A DNA stretch of 64,000 bases, taken from Haemonchus contortus. Its lineage: Eukaryota; Nematoda; Chromadorea; Rhabditida; Trichostrongylidae. Of this stretch, positions 11,354-24,700 are shown piece after piece (positions within the stretch are counted from its first letter, which is position 1; every line of letters begins with the position of its first letter). The notes below the pieces were generated by a model that was given only the letters and a program-made list of their open reading frames with translations, was not told the DNA's origin and searched no databases. Both the position numbers and the translations under genes were made by a program. The stretch spans positions 21,647,932 through 21,711,931 of the forward strand of contig LS997566.1 of the NCBI GenBank assembly GCA_000469685.2, in the 5' to 3' direction.

Positions 11354-14300
11354 ATTGGAAGCGTATTGGAACTTCAGAGTGGAGTGTTACCTATCACGCT
11401 TGACGTAAACCAGCTCTTAACTAATTGCACCTCAGACCGCTGAACTTACAACTAATTGTAAGTAGAAATTCCAACTAGTCACTTACCTCAGAAAACCGTT
11501 TCAATTATGAGCTGTGCCTTCAACGACAGCTGTCAACCACGAAAAAAAGCATGAAGATTCGGCACCTCCCTTAAAGAAGGATTAAGATCATGTGTTATTA
11601 TACTCATCGTCGACCGATTCGAGTATGCACAGGGGGAATTCTGCACATACGGTCCATTATATGTACATTTTTGCTGGGAATGTGGGTATTGTTAAGTGAA
11701 ATTTATGAGCTTTGACCTAGTGAATTACTTACCTACTTGTTTATCCATTTATCCATCCTACTGAACTGGTTTTCTTCAAACCAAGCTATGCTGGAAATTA
11801 GCTGACTATGAACTGAGCTTGAGAAGAGTTATCAGCTTCTCTTGAGAATTCTAATGGTTCGTGAAACCGGCATAGCTCTCACTCTAGACTCTTCACGCGA
11901 AAACTATTCCGTACATATTCCTAGCCAAGAAGGGATGGGGAGGCATAGTCGTCAGGAAAATGTTTTCAGTAAATACATTTCACATTTTCGATGAAGAACA
12001 GATGAATTTCCCAGAATAGGAAATCCTCAACTACTTTGATGAATGCCACCTGTTTTCTTCGCATCCCCCGGTGACCAATCTTGTCGAAATGGGCGTGACT
12101 GCCGCTACCCACTCCACGCCGTATGCTACCATGAGAGCGCTGCTTACTAGCGTTTTGGTAATTTTTTTCCTTTTCTTGGTTTTCGTGCTCTATATGCTGT
12201 TAACATTTACTACATACTTTTTTCTTTTTTCTTTTTTTTGTTCAGTACTTAGATAAAGGCTCTTCTCATTGTTGCTGATCTTGGGCTAGAAACTTGTATT
12301 TTAGTAGGTTTACAGTGATATCGATTCACAGATTCGGAACAAAAAGCTTTCCCAAGCGCTAATTGGAGTGCTTACCTGATTTGACATCATAACTCTGGTC
12401 CTTATTTCCCTTTTGTTTAATGGAATCAGATAGCGCTTCAGGTGGAACTGAAGAAAGAATCCCAGTTGAGTTGATTCGAAGTCAATTTTCGAGTTAATGG
12501 GAGCGAATGTTGCCATTCTCAACTGTTTTAAAGTCTCATGCTCAAGATCGGGGGGTTATTATGGAGAATAATCGCTTTGACCTCGACCTTCGCGTTTTCC
12601 AGCCAACACTTTGCCTGGCGAACAGTCGTCAGTCTGTTTTATTTATCGAGGAATTTCCAACAACGGCGTTTTTTAAAATGACAGTACAACTGTACTCTGG
12701 CGTAGTTGCGTTCTTATGGCCCTCGTGTTTATAAGAGTAAGGCCGACAATCGTTCAGAAATCTGGGCAGTCATTACGTATTCCCGAAATCGATTAATAAA
12801 GGCCACTTGAAGCTGGGTGGGCAACGGTAAGAGTGTTACAGGTTCACGAACCAAGTAATGGCGCTGCTCCACTTACCATCACCTAAAAGGGACCTAGGGA
12901 TACGGCTGGAATTCCTAGCAGTTTTCCCCAATTCTCTCCTTCCCTTTCTTGATCTGTCTAACGCTGTCTCTGATCCGCTCCCTTATACATTTAGTACAGC
13001 GGTCTTAACTAAGTTCTCAAGAGATAGTATCGACAATTTTCTTTAAAGTCGCAAGGTGTTCTAGGTCAAGAGTCCGGGATGTCCTGTTGAGTGGAAATGT
13101 TCCCGATCGTCACCAAAAACTGAAAATGATGTTTCGCTCGGACATTGATTTCGTTTTTACCCACCGGTTTATCTTGATTTGAGTGCAAATTTTTGGCTTA
13201 GGCGAGCGTCCACCTTTTCGTTAACTCACCCGACAAACAGGAAAATCAGAGAAACATAGAGAGAAAAAATGTTCACAATTATTCTTTTTGATTCCAGCAA
13301 GTAGGGGAAATTCTCAGGTGAGGAATTTAAGAGTGAAAGTGTGTATGCGGAAACTTCAACGGCACTCATTACTCGATTCGGCAAGGCTTTCAATGATGGC
13401 TTCATTGTTGATGCGCACTTTCTCTAAGAAATTATTCAGGGAAACATAAAAAACCAGCAGAAATACACTCTCGAACTTATTTTGCCTTTGAATGGTGCAG
13501 AAACTCCATACTAAGATCATTTTCTAAACCCTGCAACCGGTTTTAGGCAGGTTGATGAGTAGTCGTTCCTAGTCGTGGATTTCTGAGTTGCTACGTAGAA
13601 GCGGCTAGGTGTTTACGTCCTTTTCAACAACCCTTACATGACCGCATTTTATCAAAATATCTTGAAATTTTCTTCCTTCACATATTCTTCCTACATTACC
13701 TTAATAGGATTTACGCTTGGGCGCTTGGTAATAGATAGGCCACTTCTTTAGATCAAAAGAATGGCGCGTTTTTTGCTTTCTACTTCTCCTTTACATATCG
13801 TTTCACTTATGTAGGAGAAGGCATCCCCAATTAGTTTGTCAGGTGGGTCCTCGTCCTCGTAGGCAAACCTGTCTAGAAGGTGACTACGAATGTATGTGGG
13901 CGATGGCACGTTTTGATATTAGAAGATTAACCAGTTTGAAGATGCAGCTGTTGAGAGGAAAGGTGATCAAAGCAACATAAGGAAAAAAGCGAAAGCAGCA
14001 TTGATCGAGCAGATCCAATAATTTCCAGCAGAATTTTTCGTTGAAAGCCGTTGAATGTCTAATGTCTCAAGAAATTGAAGTCAGGCCAACGGAGTGAATA
14101 CTACAATACTGCCAGAATTCACGTAATGTTCCCATAACTGTTGCTATTTTGCGGTAGTACGGGATAAGGAAGGCTAACGAATTTGTCGATTTGTGAGCAA
14201 AACCTCAGCCTCGGACAGAACTCGATCCCACACTTGCGACACTCGGACCAAGTACTCTGGTCCCTTACACTACCTTCGCCTTCGTAGCGGCTTTTATGTT

Positions 14301-15725
14301 AGAGCTTATTAGCACTCAAACTTGGAGGTGAGCTGGACACGAAACAAACGAAAATGCTTAACGTTGGAAATTCTGAGTCTCATCGAAGTTTTCAAATCGA
14401 AAACGAGCTCAGGACACACAGCCGCTATAAGATTCACCGCTATTTTCGCAACATTTTTGAGTGATAGCCATTGTTTTCTGATGATCAACCCTTTCTTTTT
14501 ATCGCTTTTCGGGTCAGAGTACATTGTAGCCAAGAAGGCAGTGGGTGAAACACTTCGGCGAATACCATGACTACAAAAATCTCCATGTAACTTCATTGCT
14601 GTCACGGAGTTCATAAAAAGTCCCTCTGCAATTCTCCTCGGCAGCCGTTTTTAGTGGTAAACCGGTTCGAATCAAAGCCCCCTGAATACAAAATGATTAT
14701 TTTCTTGGGTATAGTGGAACAATGGCGTCCGTTCTTTGATTAACGTTGTAATAGTTTGTAGAAGTGGGGAATGTTCAATGTGGGTACGCACCTGCAGAAA
14801 GCGCTGGTCAAGTTCAGAAGCTCCATCTCTAGGGAGCTAACCTATCGATGAAAGAGAAACCAATAAGTTGTAAGAAAATTTTTTCTGTTCGGCGCCATTA
14901 GGGGTAACGGTGACTTTTGAACTCCAGTTTATGGTAATTCGAATGTACGAACATATATCAGTTAGGACCGCAAATACATCCATATGGTGGATATATTCAG
15001 AAGAAAGTAGTCTGATTTTCGTTATGGGCGGAAAATTCATTCGTGACCATATTGTGCTGAGTCCTGTTTTTGCCTTCTATGCATTTCAAGATGCCCTGAC
15101 TTTCCGTGGATGGCTACTTCTTCTGCAAATCGCTGTAATCCCTCACAAATACGGAAAGGTTGGCCCCAGGCTCAGAAGTTGGATCAGAGCTTTTGTTTTG
15201 TTAGGAGGCTCAGGCAAACACAGAAGAACGAGCATAAACCAATGAAACTTCTCATCGCAAAGCTTTTTTGACGCCATTTCTCTTGAATGAACTGACTCAG
15301 CTGTCGTTCAAGATAAAATCTGCAAGAAAAAAGATTGGCCGCGAGAATGAGAGATCCTGTACTTCTTCAGCGATCAAAACTCGTTTTTCGGCGACAGGAA
15401 ATTCTGCGGTGAAAGTGATGACGAAAGGGTTAATAGATGGCAAAGGGAGCTAGTGAGGCTATCAGAGAACGTCACTGGATTACATATACATCATCAACGG
15501 CATTTCGAACGTCTCTACAGTTCCTTTTGACTTCGAACTGCGATTTGACTTTAACGACCATTGCTAGCAAAGTTGAAGAGCTTTTAATTAGCATCGCTTA
15601 CGCTCTGTTTTCTTTTGCAACCATCCTACGTTCCTTCAAAGCAGTTTCAGAGCCTCCATTAAAATTGGCTACCGCCGCTACTCATTCTAACTGTTAGCAA
15701 ATCCAAATGGTTCCAAGATAACTGA
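11354..15725. other. No gene recognised; one possible tRNA-derived repeat
   Basis: No protein domain or exon chain is recognisable. On the minus strand at about 14190-14285 an A-box-like TAGTGTAAGGG is followed about 40 nt later by a B-box-like GGATCGAGTTC, as in tRNA-derived SINE heads. A perfect B box, GGTTCGAATCA, lies at about 14664 without a matching A box. Neither folds convincingly into a tRNA by eye. Confidence 0.4.
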
Positions 15726-17437
15726 CAAGGGAAGGATACTAGGTCGCAGTGGCCATCTGAGATGAGATGTATACGGCCGAATGTGTCTCCAGGTGAGTAT
15801 CTCAAATCCGCTTTCCAAATCTGCTAAACGATTCTGGGGTCAGAGTTATGGGACCATTTCCTCTCCTGTGTTAAACGCTCCGAGATGCCTATATAAGCCA
15901 ACCGAAAACAAGACCGAATGTGCGGCGATGGAGCAGTTGGTACGATGGCGGACTCTCAGGATGGTCACGGAGGTTCGGATCCTTGATGCTTCTGCTCGTT
16001 TTGCATTTTGAAAAAACATCTCCCAAATGCTTGCAAAATGCTTTTACGCTTCATATCCACCATCTATAGGGTTCCCTTACGTTTGACAAATGCTGTAAAG
16101 GATAGTATAATGGAAGGTTTCCTTTACCCCCATTTACCCTCACCCACCGAATAGAGATGCAGTCCTATCCCAATCACTCGAAGGGGTTGCGAAATTTATG
16201 AATTTATGGCAGCACCGTGCAGTTTCGACAGAGGGGAGAGCGGGGGGGGGGGGTCGGATGACTCATCTGACCGTAATTGACCGTAATACTCGCTGTTAGA
16301 GCAATGCCCCCTGCTCGGCCAGAAATGAACCATGGGTACTATTGCACCCCCAAAACCTCAAAATCTTGATTTTCGATGAAACTTTGCCTATAGGGGTAAT
16401 CCGATGCCCTGATAATGAATATGACCTGTATTTTTGGCGTTGGCACCATTTGGAGCCAATTGGCGCCAGTTTGGCGCCAAGGGTGTTTTCACCAAAATTG
16501 CTGAAAACATGCGTTTAGGGGTTATTTGAGGTCCTGATGACGAATATAATATAAATTTGGCGCCAAATTGGCGCCATTTGGAGTCAAATGGCGCCAGAGC
16601 CAAAAAAGAATGTTATATTCGTCATCAGGACCTCAAATAACCCCTAAACGCATGTTTTCAGCAATTTTGGTGAAAACACCCTTGGCGCCAAATTGGCGCC
16701 AATTGGCTCCAAATGGTGCCAACGCCAAAAATACAGGTCATATTCATTATCAGGGCATCGGATTACCCCTATAGGCGAAGTTTCATCGAAAATCAAGATT
16801 TTGAGGTTTTGGGGGTGTAATAGGTAGAATAGTACCCATAATGGTTCATGTCTGGCCGAGCAGAGGGCATTGCTCTAACAGCGAGTATTACGGTCAGATG
16901 AGTCATCCGACCCCCCCCCCCGCTCTCCCCTCTGACGAAACTGCACGGTGCTGCCATAAATTCATAAATTTCGCAACCCCTTCGAGTGATTGGGATAGGA
17001 CTGCATCTCTATTCGGTGGGCGAGGGTAAATGGGGGTAAAGGAAACCTTCCATTATACTATCCTTTACAGCATTTGTCAAACGTAAGGGAACCCTATAGA
17101 TGGTGGATATGAAGCGTAAAAGCATTTTGCAAGCATTTGGGAGATGTTTTTTCAAAATGCAAAACGAGCAGAAGCATCAAGGATCCGAACCTCCGTGACC
17201 ATCCTGAGAGTCCGCCATCGTACCAACTGCTCCATCGCCGCACATTCGGTCTTGTTTTCGGTTGGCTTATATAGGCATCTCGGAGCGTTTAACACAGGAG
17301 AGGAAATGGTCCCATAACTCTGACCCCAGAATCGTTTAGCAGATTTGGAAAGCGGATTTGAGATACTCACCTGGAGACACATTCGGCCGTATACATCTCA
17401 TCTCAGATGGCCACTGCGACCTAGTATCCTTCCCTTG
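15726..17437. mobile_element. 1.7-kb palindromic (foldback/MITE-type) element
   Basis: Two arms of about 830 bp are near-perfect reverse complements around a centre near 16590. The left arm starts CAAGGGAAGGATACTAGGTC and the right arm ends with its complement. Both ends are flanked by TGA (15723-15725 and 17438-17440), a candidate 3-bp target duplication. The identical 77-codon frame in both arms (15781-16011 plus, 17152-17382 minus) only shows how similar the arms are; the left arm carries a roughly 10-bp duplication near 16270. Each arm has a G/C homopolymer (about 16240 and 16912) and a tRNA-like stretch with GGAGCAGTTGG followed by GGTTCGGATCC. The centre holds repeated TTGGCGCCAA palindromes. 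No transposase is encoded, so it would need one in trans. The superfamily is not determined. Confidence 0.85.
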
Positions 17438-17793
17438 TGAGTCATTTTTTCAACCTCCACACTGGCATGTTACGAAATACTCATGTCAGTGTCGGGGATT
17501 TTCGAAATGCCATCTCTTTTTCGGTTGAGTTTTATAGCTCTGACAAATAAGTAAATAAAGAAATGCAACAAGTAAAGGATAAAGGGTGAAGACCTCCGGC
17601 GTTACTCAATCCCGTCTAGGAGATGCGCGCCGCAGTCGACTTCTCTCCAGAATCGCAGTGGCGTAATGAATGCGCGTGCAATGACTACAATGATTCCAAT
17701 GGCCAAACGATATGGGAGTCAGTGCTTTTTCCTTGCAGGCGAGTCTGGTACCGGAGGTATTGCAATCTTAGTTGGCTCTTTCTTGTGCTAATA
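17438..17793. other. Spacer between two mobile elements
   Basis: About 350 bp without a recognisable gene between the palindromic element and the mariner copy. Confidence 0.5.
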
Positions 17794-19055
17794 TTAGGTT
17801 GAGTCATAAGTCCTCGGACAATGTGAGAGTAGTGACTTCTAGCGATCATAACTCAGGAAAGAGGTGACGAAAATGAACGTGCGAGGCAATGTTAGATAGA
17901 GTATGGAAAGCTCTTTCAAACGCACACTGGAGATGGCACCTAACTGTTTTCTTTCCAGCAACTGTGCCTCATGATTTCAAGCCGTCGCAACTCCACATCC
18001 GCAACACCATCATATTTATTTTTTTATCTGGCCATGAACCCGCGGCAATCGATAGAGGTATGAAGGACGTTTACAAGCAGGAGGTGTACAATTTACAAGT
18101 GGCACCAGAAGTTCGCATCGGGCGACTATTCCGTCGAAAATGAAGACCGTCCGGGACGCTCAATGAAGTTGGATTTGAAGGTGCTGCGGAGCTAGGTGGA
18201 AGCCGATCCGTATCAAACTACTCGTGAAGTGGCAGCCACCCTTGGGGAGTCGGTCCACAGTTCTTCGTGAATTGAAGTCAATAGACAAGGTGCGAAAGCT
18301 CGGTCCATAGACGCCTCATGCTTTGAAGCAGCATGACATGGACCGCCGCGACGACGTGGCACTTTCTCTCCTCACGCTCAAGGGCACCACACGTGGCTCG
18401 AGTACCTAGTCACCAGGGTTGCGAAGTCGAACCTCTACCCTAACGTTCACCGGTGTGCTCAATGGATTGACAAAGGTGCGCAAGCAGAAGACTCCCCCAA
18501 ACCCAACGTACACGCGAAGGAGGTTATGCACTGGTTCTGGCGGAGCGTTCTCCGTGTCGAATAATGGGAGCTGCTAGACGAAGGATGCACAGTGACCGCA
18601 CACGTCTACATTACGCAACTGAGGAATTTGAAAGCGAATACCGAAGCTAAACGTCCACAGCAGCACAAAGTTTATTTCCAACACGACAACGCTCGCCCTC
18701 ACATTGCAAGAGCGACCAAAACTGAACTGACGAATTTCGGCAGGACAAGTTTATCACGCCAACCATGTTCCTCAGATCTGGATCCCTCGTATTACCACCT
18801 TTTTCCCCATCTTCAACGTCATCTGGATGGTCAGGACTTTCAAACCCGCGACGACATCAAAATGGCACTGGTGCACTTCCCCAAGGGCCAGCTCCCAGCG
18901 TTCTAAAGCAAGGACATCTACGATTTGCCCAAGCATTGGCAGAAGACCATCGATTCCAATGGGGCATATTTCAAATGATTCGCTAATGTCGTTTAAAAAT
19001 TGTAAGATTAATATTATCATTGCCAATTTGTCCGAGGACTTATGACTCAACCTAA
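17794..19055 (+). mobile_element. mariner element with intact inverted termini
   Basis: The element is 1262 bp, a normal mariner length. It opens TTAGGTTGAGTCATAAGTCC and closes with the reverse complement of a 28-bp terminus. TA dinucleotides lie directly outside (17792-17793 and 19056-19057), the expected target duplication of the Tc1/mariner superfamily. The termini look cleaner than the internal gene, so the copy may still be mobilisable in trans. Confidence 0.92.
17960..18985 (+). pseudogene. Dead mariner transposase
   Basis: Reading across frames gives a mariner transposase in order: the N-terminal helix-turn-helix region (HIRNTIIFIFLSGHEPAA, about 18000), a DRPGRS-type linker (about 18145), VEADPYQTTREVAATLG (about 18190), HALKQHDMDRR (about 18320), then VYFQHDNARPH (about 18670) and a C-terminal stretch ending near SNGAYFK (18975). 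Frameshifts and stops break it at about 18140, 18205, 18265 and 18310. Of the DD34D triad, the middle aspartate in FQHDNARPH is present. The first, normally in a TGDEKW-like motif, is replaced near 18415. The third motif reads SSDLDPSYYH instead of PDLAPSDYH. It cannot make active transposase. Confidence 0.9.
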
Positions 19056-19057
19056 TA

Positions 19058-20159
19058 AATGGTGATCAAGAACTATGGGCATGCGGGGAATACCAAAAAA
19101 TGGGGGGGGGGGGTTGGAGTGCATGAAAAAGGGGAAGAAAATCGAGGTGATTTCTTGAAACGTTCTTGTTTTAGAGCTCAATCAATGACGTTTTGGAAAT
19201 ACATATCCTTTCAACACTTTTGTTTGTAAAGTCTTTAAGTGATTGCAGCTCTGAGGCAGTATTTGTAGAACAGGATTCTAAATAGAACATCTCACCACAA
19301 ATAGTAGGTGAATTGGTACCCTACCGTAGCCTGGGGAACTGGTGAAGGTGTTGCGAACTCCATATCAAAGAGCTTTGCTGAAATCGAAAGTTTCAAGCTG
19401 ATCTCGTCTCACGCAAGCGTCTTTTACGATCCAACCAGCTGTGTTCTCTTCGCAAATTAAGCGATCCGTAAATAGACGTCTTTCGCGGCTGATAGTTTAT
19501 CGAAAACGGTGATGTCCACCGCGCTGGACACTCCCTTTCTCGAAGGGGATGTGAAGGTGATGGAATAGAGAGAGGCGATGACGTATGAGCTACTATCACA
19601 TGCGTACAGAGTAAGCATAAGTAGGCGCAGTGTGGTTTTATAAAGCTCTCAAGATTTAAGGAAGAGAGCATTAGGCTCACATATCATGCATGTCCTGCTA
19701 GTAATCAGCAACTAAGTTGTAGAGATAATGGGAACTTTTTGGATCAAATATAAGCTGTGTTTGTGTTATTCAAATTGCTGCGAATGCTCGTTAATGCTCG
19801 CAGTCCGATCAGAATTGTTAATCAGATTAGGCAAAGTAGGACTATGATCAGCGAATTCTGCCCCAAAAAAGCTACCCGGTACAAACTTTTTTTAATAGAG
19901 CAGAGCTACATTGAACTAGATTCCAATTACATGAAGGCGGAACTGGTTGAAGCCATATTATGTGATTTTCCACTTTATTGCGAGACGTGCAACCGCGTGT
20001 GTTGTCAGCCAATACTTTAGGTTCCGCTAATTGTTGAGTACCGAGTTTGTTGGCTTTCAGTGTATGTGCTGGAAATAAGTTTTCATATGCATATTTCAAA
20101 AACATTATTCATTTCAATGTTAAATATGAAATGTTCCAAGACTTTTTCACAGTTTTAGT
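19058..20159. other. No gene recognised
   Basis: A G-run lies near 19101-19112. Open frames of under 100 codons (for example 19393-19680 minus and 19757-20020 plus) show no domain. Confidence 0.5.
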
Positions 20160-20325
20160 ATGAAAAATTTGTTTATTAAATTTCTGGTTATTATGGAAGT
20201 AACAACTATTGCTCGATTTAAGGTGCTCTACATAAATCAGCGTGTAGGGTCACAAGCCGTTCCGAGGCCTGCAATTCGTGTTCGAATAAACAAAGGAATT
20301 TTTGAACAAGCGTCTACCATCGTTG
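20160..20325 (+). CDS. LBP/BPI/CETP-family paralog, first exon (partial gene)
   Basis: The ATG at 20160 opens a frame that runs to a donor at 20326 (GTTG|gtcagt, phase 1). Residues 1-18 (MKNLFIKFLVIMEVTTIA) resemble a signal peptide. They are followed by RPAIRVRINKGIFEQAS, which matches the start of the mature N-terminal barrel of BPI/LBP proteins (VVRISQKGLDYA-type in human BPI). The family are secreted or luminal lipid-binding proteins with two TULIP barrels. A possible second exon starts at about 20717 (MTEEIEEA, phase 1 in and out), and a third near 20880 contains VSGRLRVRSFYSHFLEL. The gene 6.6 kb downstream carries its own copy of this motif, so this is a separate paralog. I could not assemble a full gene; it may be truncated or decayed. 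Confidence 0.6.
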
Positions 20326-21454
20326 GTCAGTTCTTTTCGCTTTCATTCATTTCGTTTGTTACAGTTCGCTTGAAGTCACGTTTTGTTTTTTAATATCAGA
20401 TGATATCTTTCCTGATGAGAAGGGTTGACGTTGATCTTTGGAAATTTTCATTGGTTTGTTGACTATCATGGACAAACGTCATGCCGATACCATAACCAGT
20501 CTTCTTAGGCCGTAGATTTCATTCTTTTTTCTTGACCTTGGCGAACGTGGCCAGAAATCAACTCCGTGAATGTTTTCCTCGTATGCAGTCACAGTTCTTT
20601 TTGCTGCAATCGTCTAGTCAATCATTGTATGGTCGAGCACATGGTCATGTGAAGTTCGCTAATACTCAAGGTTTTTGAAGATGACACAAAAGAGCAGGAT
20701 TTTGTTCTTTATAATGCAGAAATGACAGAAGAAATAGAAGAGGCTCGTAAGGGAGCGACATTGCATCTCCCGTAGCATTACTCAAACGTTCCTCAACACG
20801 AGAGGGTCATGACTAGAAGACCTTCTAAATCCGAATTCTGTCAGTAGAAGTATAATATAAGAAAGTTATTCTCAGTCAGCGTGATTTCTAGCGTTTCCGG
20901 TAGATTACGAGTACGAAGCTTCTACTCGCATTTCTTGGAATTAGTTCAAACAGGAAAAATGAAAATAAAAAAGTCTATGATCAACTGACTCTGCCTTGTT
21001 TTGTGATGCTCACTGTAAAAGTTGAGACTTAGGAAAGATTTATCTGCAAAAGTCGTCACCATATACGACATGCTACCGGTTCTTAATACTAACAATTGGA
21101 TTGTTCAACCAGCTGGTAACCTTGCAGCATCGGTTTGGCGAAAAAGAGAAGGAAGGAGAAAAGCTGCGGCAGCTACTACTGTGATGACTACGTCTGTAGA
21201 CTGTAGGTTCCTCAACAAACGCTCACACTTTTCTCCGAAGCGTTAAGTTGAGTAAGTAGCAGGGATTCGAGCTTCCTAGTTCATAGTGCTAACTTTACAT
21301 GGTGCAAGTCTCCTGGAAACAGCAGAGGTGCTGTGTCAGTTGACTGACCTCCATCAAAAAGCCGTCGTACAGCCAACCGTAATTTATGCTCTCATAAATT
21401 GAGTTTCTTGCCAAAGGTCACATGTGTAATGCATTCCAACCAGTTTGGATAGAA

Positions 21455-21792
21455 TTTGGTTTTTGTTGTAGCTCTCCCGTAGCTGTTAGTGAAGAGTTTC
21501 TACGTTCCTACCGAGATTGTCATGAGCACTGCATTGTGGAGGGGACTGTGTATGTGATAAAAGCAGAATTGAAATCAGGGCACATCTGTGGATGTCAGGT
21601 GATAGAGAAAGCGATGAGTGGGTTATCCACAATCCCGAAATCCTTTTCAACTAGAACTATGATCGTATGATCCACCCGCTATACTCTTTTCTCTACCGAG
21701 GAGTACATTCTGATTTGGAAGTGAATGGTGAAATCCCCGACCTTCCGGCTTTAAGCACCTGCACCTTCAACAACAAAAGGGCAACGTCGTCG
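21455..21792 (+). pseudogene. Possible decayed exons of the upstream BPI-like paralog
   Basis: Three stretches resemble the middle of BPI-family proteins. At about 21510-21570, CHEHCIVEGTVYVIKAEL has the conserved Cys and alternating hydrophobics. At about 21600-21660, VIEKAMSGLSTIPKSF resembles the IE...LP segment after the second conserved Cys and ends at a gtatga donor. At about 21700-21790, GVHSDLEVNGEIPD resembles the start of the linker strand and ends at a gtgatc donor. The order matches the family but phases and acceptors are not convincing. No second-domain exons were found before 26.9 kb. This may be coincidence. Confidence 0.25.
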
Positions 21793-21799
21793 GTGATCA

Positions 21800-24700
21800 T
21801 CAACCCCTTAGCTGTAGGTCGTGAATTCAACAGTCCTCAAGTGCGATATAGGTGCTTCAATGGGTACTGAACCTGCACTAGAGCTCGTAGAACCAGTCTT
21901 TCGTTGATGAGTGCTGCTATCCTGCTCCATCGTTGCATGCCGTCATCAAAGTCCCTTCCCGTGAAATCTGTCCAATGCTCCATCTCAAACCAGTTCTCGT
22001 ATATGGGAATAAACCAAAATTTGAACTTTCCTGCCACTTAATGGATGAACTGCGATGGAAAACTTTTTCACAAATTTTTACTTACCATTGTGGATGTGCA
22101 AGTCCCGGATCTTTAGGTTGCAACCTTTCATCTTCCCTGCCAGGTCATCACAAAGTGTAATCCATGATTACAAGCAGTAAAGTTGTAACGGAACCTATTT
22201 TCTGCTTCACTCTGCTCTGGATTCGTCATGCCTTTTCCCAACGTTGTACTTGTTACTAAATAAGAGCATGAGCAACTAAACAGCACGACAGGAGCAGTTG
22301 GCTGAGATAGCTTTCCTGACCGTCATTGGTTCAGATCTTCGTACCAGTGGATTTTTCTTTGTATGAATAAATACGACAGGCTGTGATTATAACCCGGATT
22401 TGTGAAATCGAAGGTACGTGAAGAGATCCGGTTGGGTTTGTGTAAGTGCCAATCAAGCTGGCTTGTTTCCTTAAAAGCAGCTGCTGCAGTTGCAAACACT
22501 TCTGGAAAAAAAGCCAATCAATTCAACAGCAGGATGTTAACGCACGAGCTCTGGAACGTTCCCCCTCCAGTCAAAGGTCTTTGCAGGACCAGTACCTTCA
22601 GACATCGTTTCACTTACAACGTCTAATGCTACCAAGGTCGCAAAACGAAGCAAGCGACATTTCCACAATGAACGCATTTTCCCGTAGCGGAACAAAAAGA
22701 GCAGTTCTTTGTGCCCCAGTCTTGTTCCTATTTCCTAATCGTATCAGGTTGTTAGTAAAAAAAAACTTTTAGTAATATTGTATCCCAAAAGTGACGACGT
22801 TTAGCCAGGACTCATTTGTTTTCAACGAGATTTCCGCGTGAATACAACAAAAGGAAGGTCTAATCCTCTCTACTCTTAACGCTTACTGCATACCATCTCA
22901 GTGAACAGCGGTAGAGTTCAAGCACCTCATAACTGCTAGCGTCTTAGCTTGCAGAACTCCATTCTTACAACACATCCTCCGAATATTGCAACTATTCAAA
23001 CTTATGACCCACAAATTTCCTTGCGTCCCTGGACCTGGGAGGAAATTGTGTTCTGACATACTAGTTCCCCTGATGGCTCCACATATCCTCACAGCCTACA
23101 ACCTACCCTACACGGGCGAGCAAACGAGATGGGTAGGGTATTTGCATAGTAACCGCTCCTGCTCTACCTGTTTCCTGCAATGTAAAGAAAGTTGCTGACA
23201 TTGTCAGACCAATGAATTTGGCGACAGTTCTCTGATGACTCATTGTTTATCGGACAGAGGCTGCGACAGGGAGCTTTAGGACAAAACACAACAATTCATT
23301 ATGGGCCAAACGGGGCAAGGAATCCCATTGTCAGAGGGAGAGATGCTGCGAGTCAATTTCACGGATCTCTGACCTGTACTCGAATGCTTCTTTGTGTGAG
23401 TGAAGAAATCTCGTTCTTCGGTCTACCTAAACGATAACAAGTTCCGCGGAAAAAAACATGGAAAGCAACGTGATGAAGTAGTCATCAATCCCGCTAATCC
23501 ATCCTTCAGATTGTTACTTCTTTCGCAGTGTCTGTGTCTGGTGAATCAGAAGGATCATCGTCTTAGAAGTGGATCATTCGCTCCGAAGGTTCGCGACCTT
23601 CACAGAATTCGAAGTCTGTTGAGCTTGTTTTAGTATCCAGGAATGCCGATATTTCGGCTGACACTTGCGGCTCATTTCGGCTATATCTAGCTTTTGAGGC
23701 TGAAGAAAACAGCTCGACAAATTTTACTTCTGCTAGGTCACCTACAGCTGGGTGTACATACTTCTACCCAAAAATCGCGTCGCGCTCCCCGCTCTCGATC
23801 ACCGGCCCTGATAGAAAAGGGAAAGGGTTGGATTCTAAGTGGAAGGATAAGGTAGCCACATCTCAACTCACACAAAACAGCACGAAAACGGGTAGCCCTC
23901 CCGTATTCTTCATTGTAAAATGGCGGTCTGAGGTTTGAACTGATTTAATGGCTGGCAACACTGGCATCAATATTTGAGACAGTTATTCGGCCCAGCATCT
24001 CCAGTTCCAAGCAGAAGGCTACAGACGGAGGAGTGACTTTGAAGACTGATCGCTCTCCACAGCAGCACACCATCGTCTATCGTCACCAATCCCTATGCCC
24101 GTCGTATGTCGAGGAAGTCATGTGATTTGCATGTTGTCCAGAGCATCAGACAGGGAGGAATCGCATTCGCTTATCAACAGAGCGTGACCAAATGTAATTT
24201 GCTTAGTGAAAAGATCGAGTTTTTGTGGGGTGAACTATGACGGAGGAATGGCTGACGTATCCTAATGCCTAGTTGTTCTGTGGTTTTAGACTCGTGCGTT
24301 GCTGCTCACTGAGTTCCCAAAAGGAATTTGAGCCTCAAATCTGGAAGAATGGATATTCCTTCCGCGAAACTTCTGATGAACGCTTCCTAAAATCTCAGTG
24401 GACACTTTCCAAAATGACAGATCCCAGACGTTCGGTAAAAGGCAGATTCCTCTGTTTGCTGATTATTGCCTTTTGGAGGAGACAATCCTAACTATGTTTC
24501 ATATTATAAGACACAGAAAAACATCAGCTGGGGCCAGGTGCAGGAAGCTATTTCAGCCAGAGAAAGTGTTTTCGAACAGACGACATGTCAAGCAGTTCTG
24601 CCGAACTGGTTTAGATCGAATTAGGCTTTCCAACGACATGCATGCACTTTGCTCTGCATCAACCCTTTCCATTACGATATTTTCGATGTAGTGTGGACAT

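Noticed and set aside
14640..14700. tRNA gene suggested by a perfect B box GGTTCGAATCA
   Set aside because: No A box at the right distance and no cloverleaf could be drawn.
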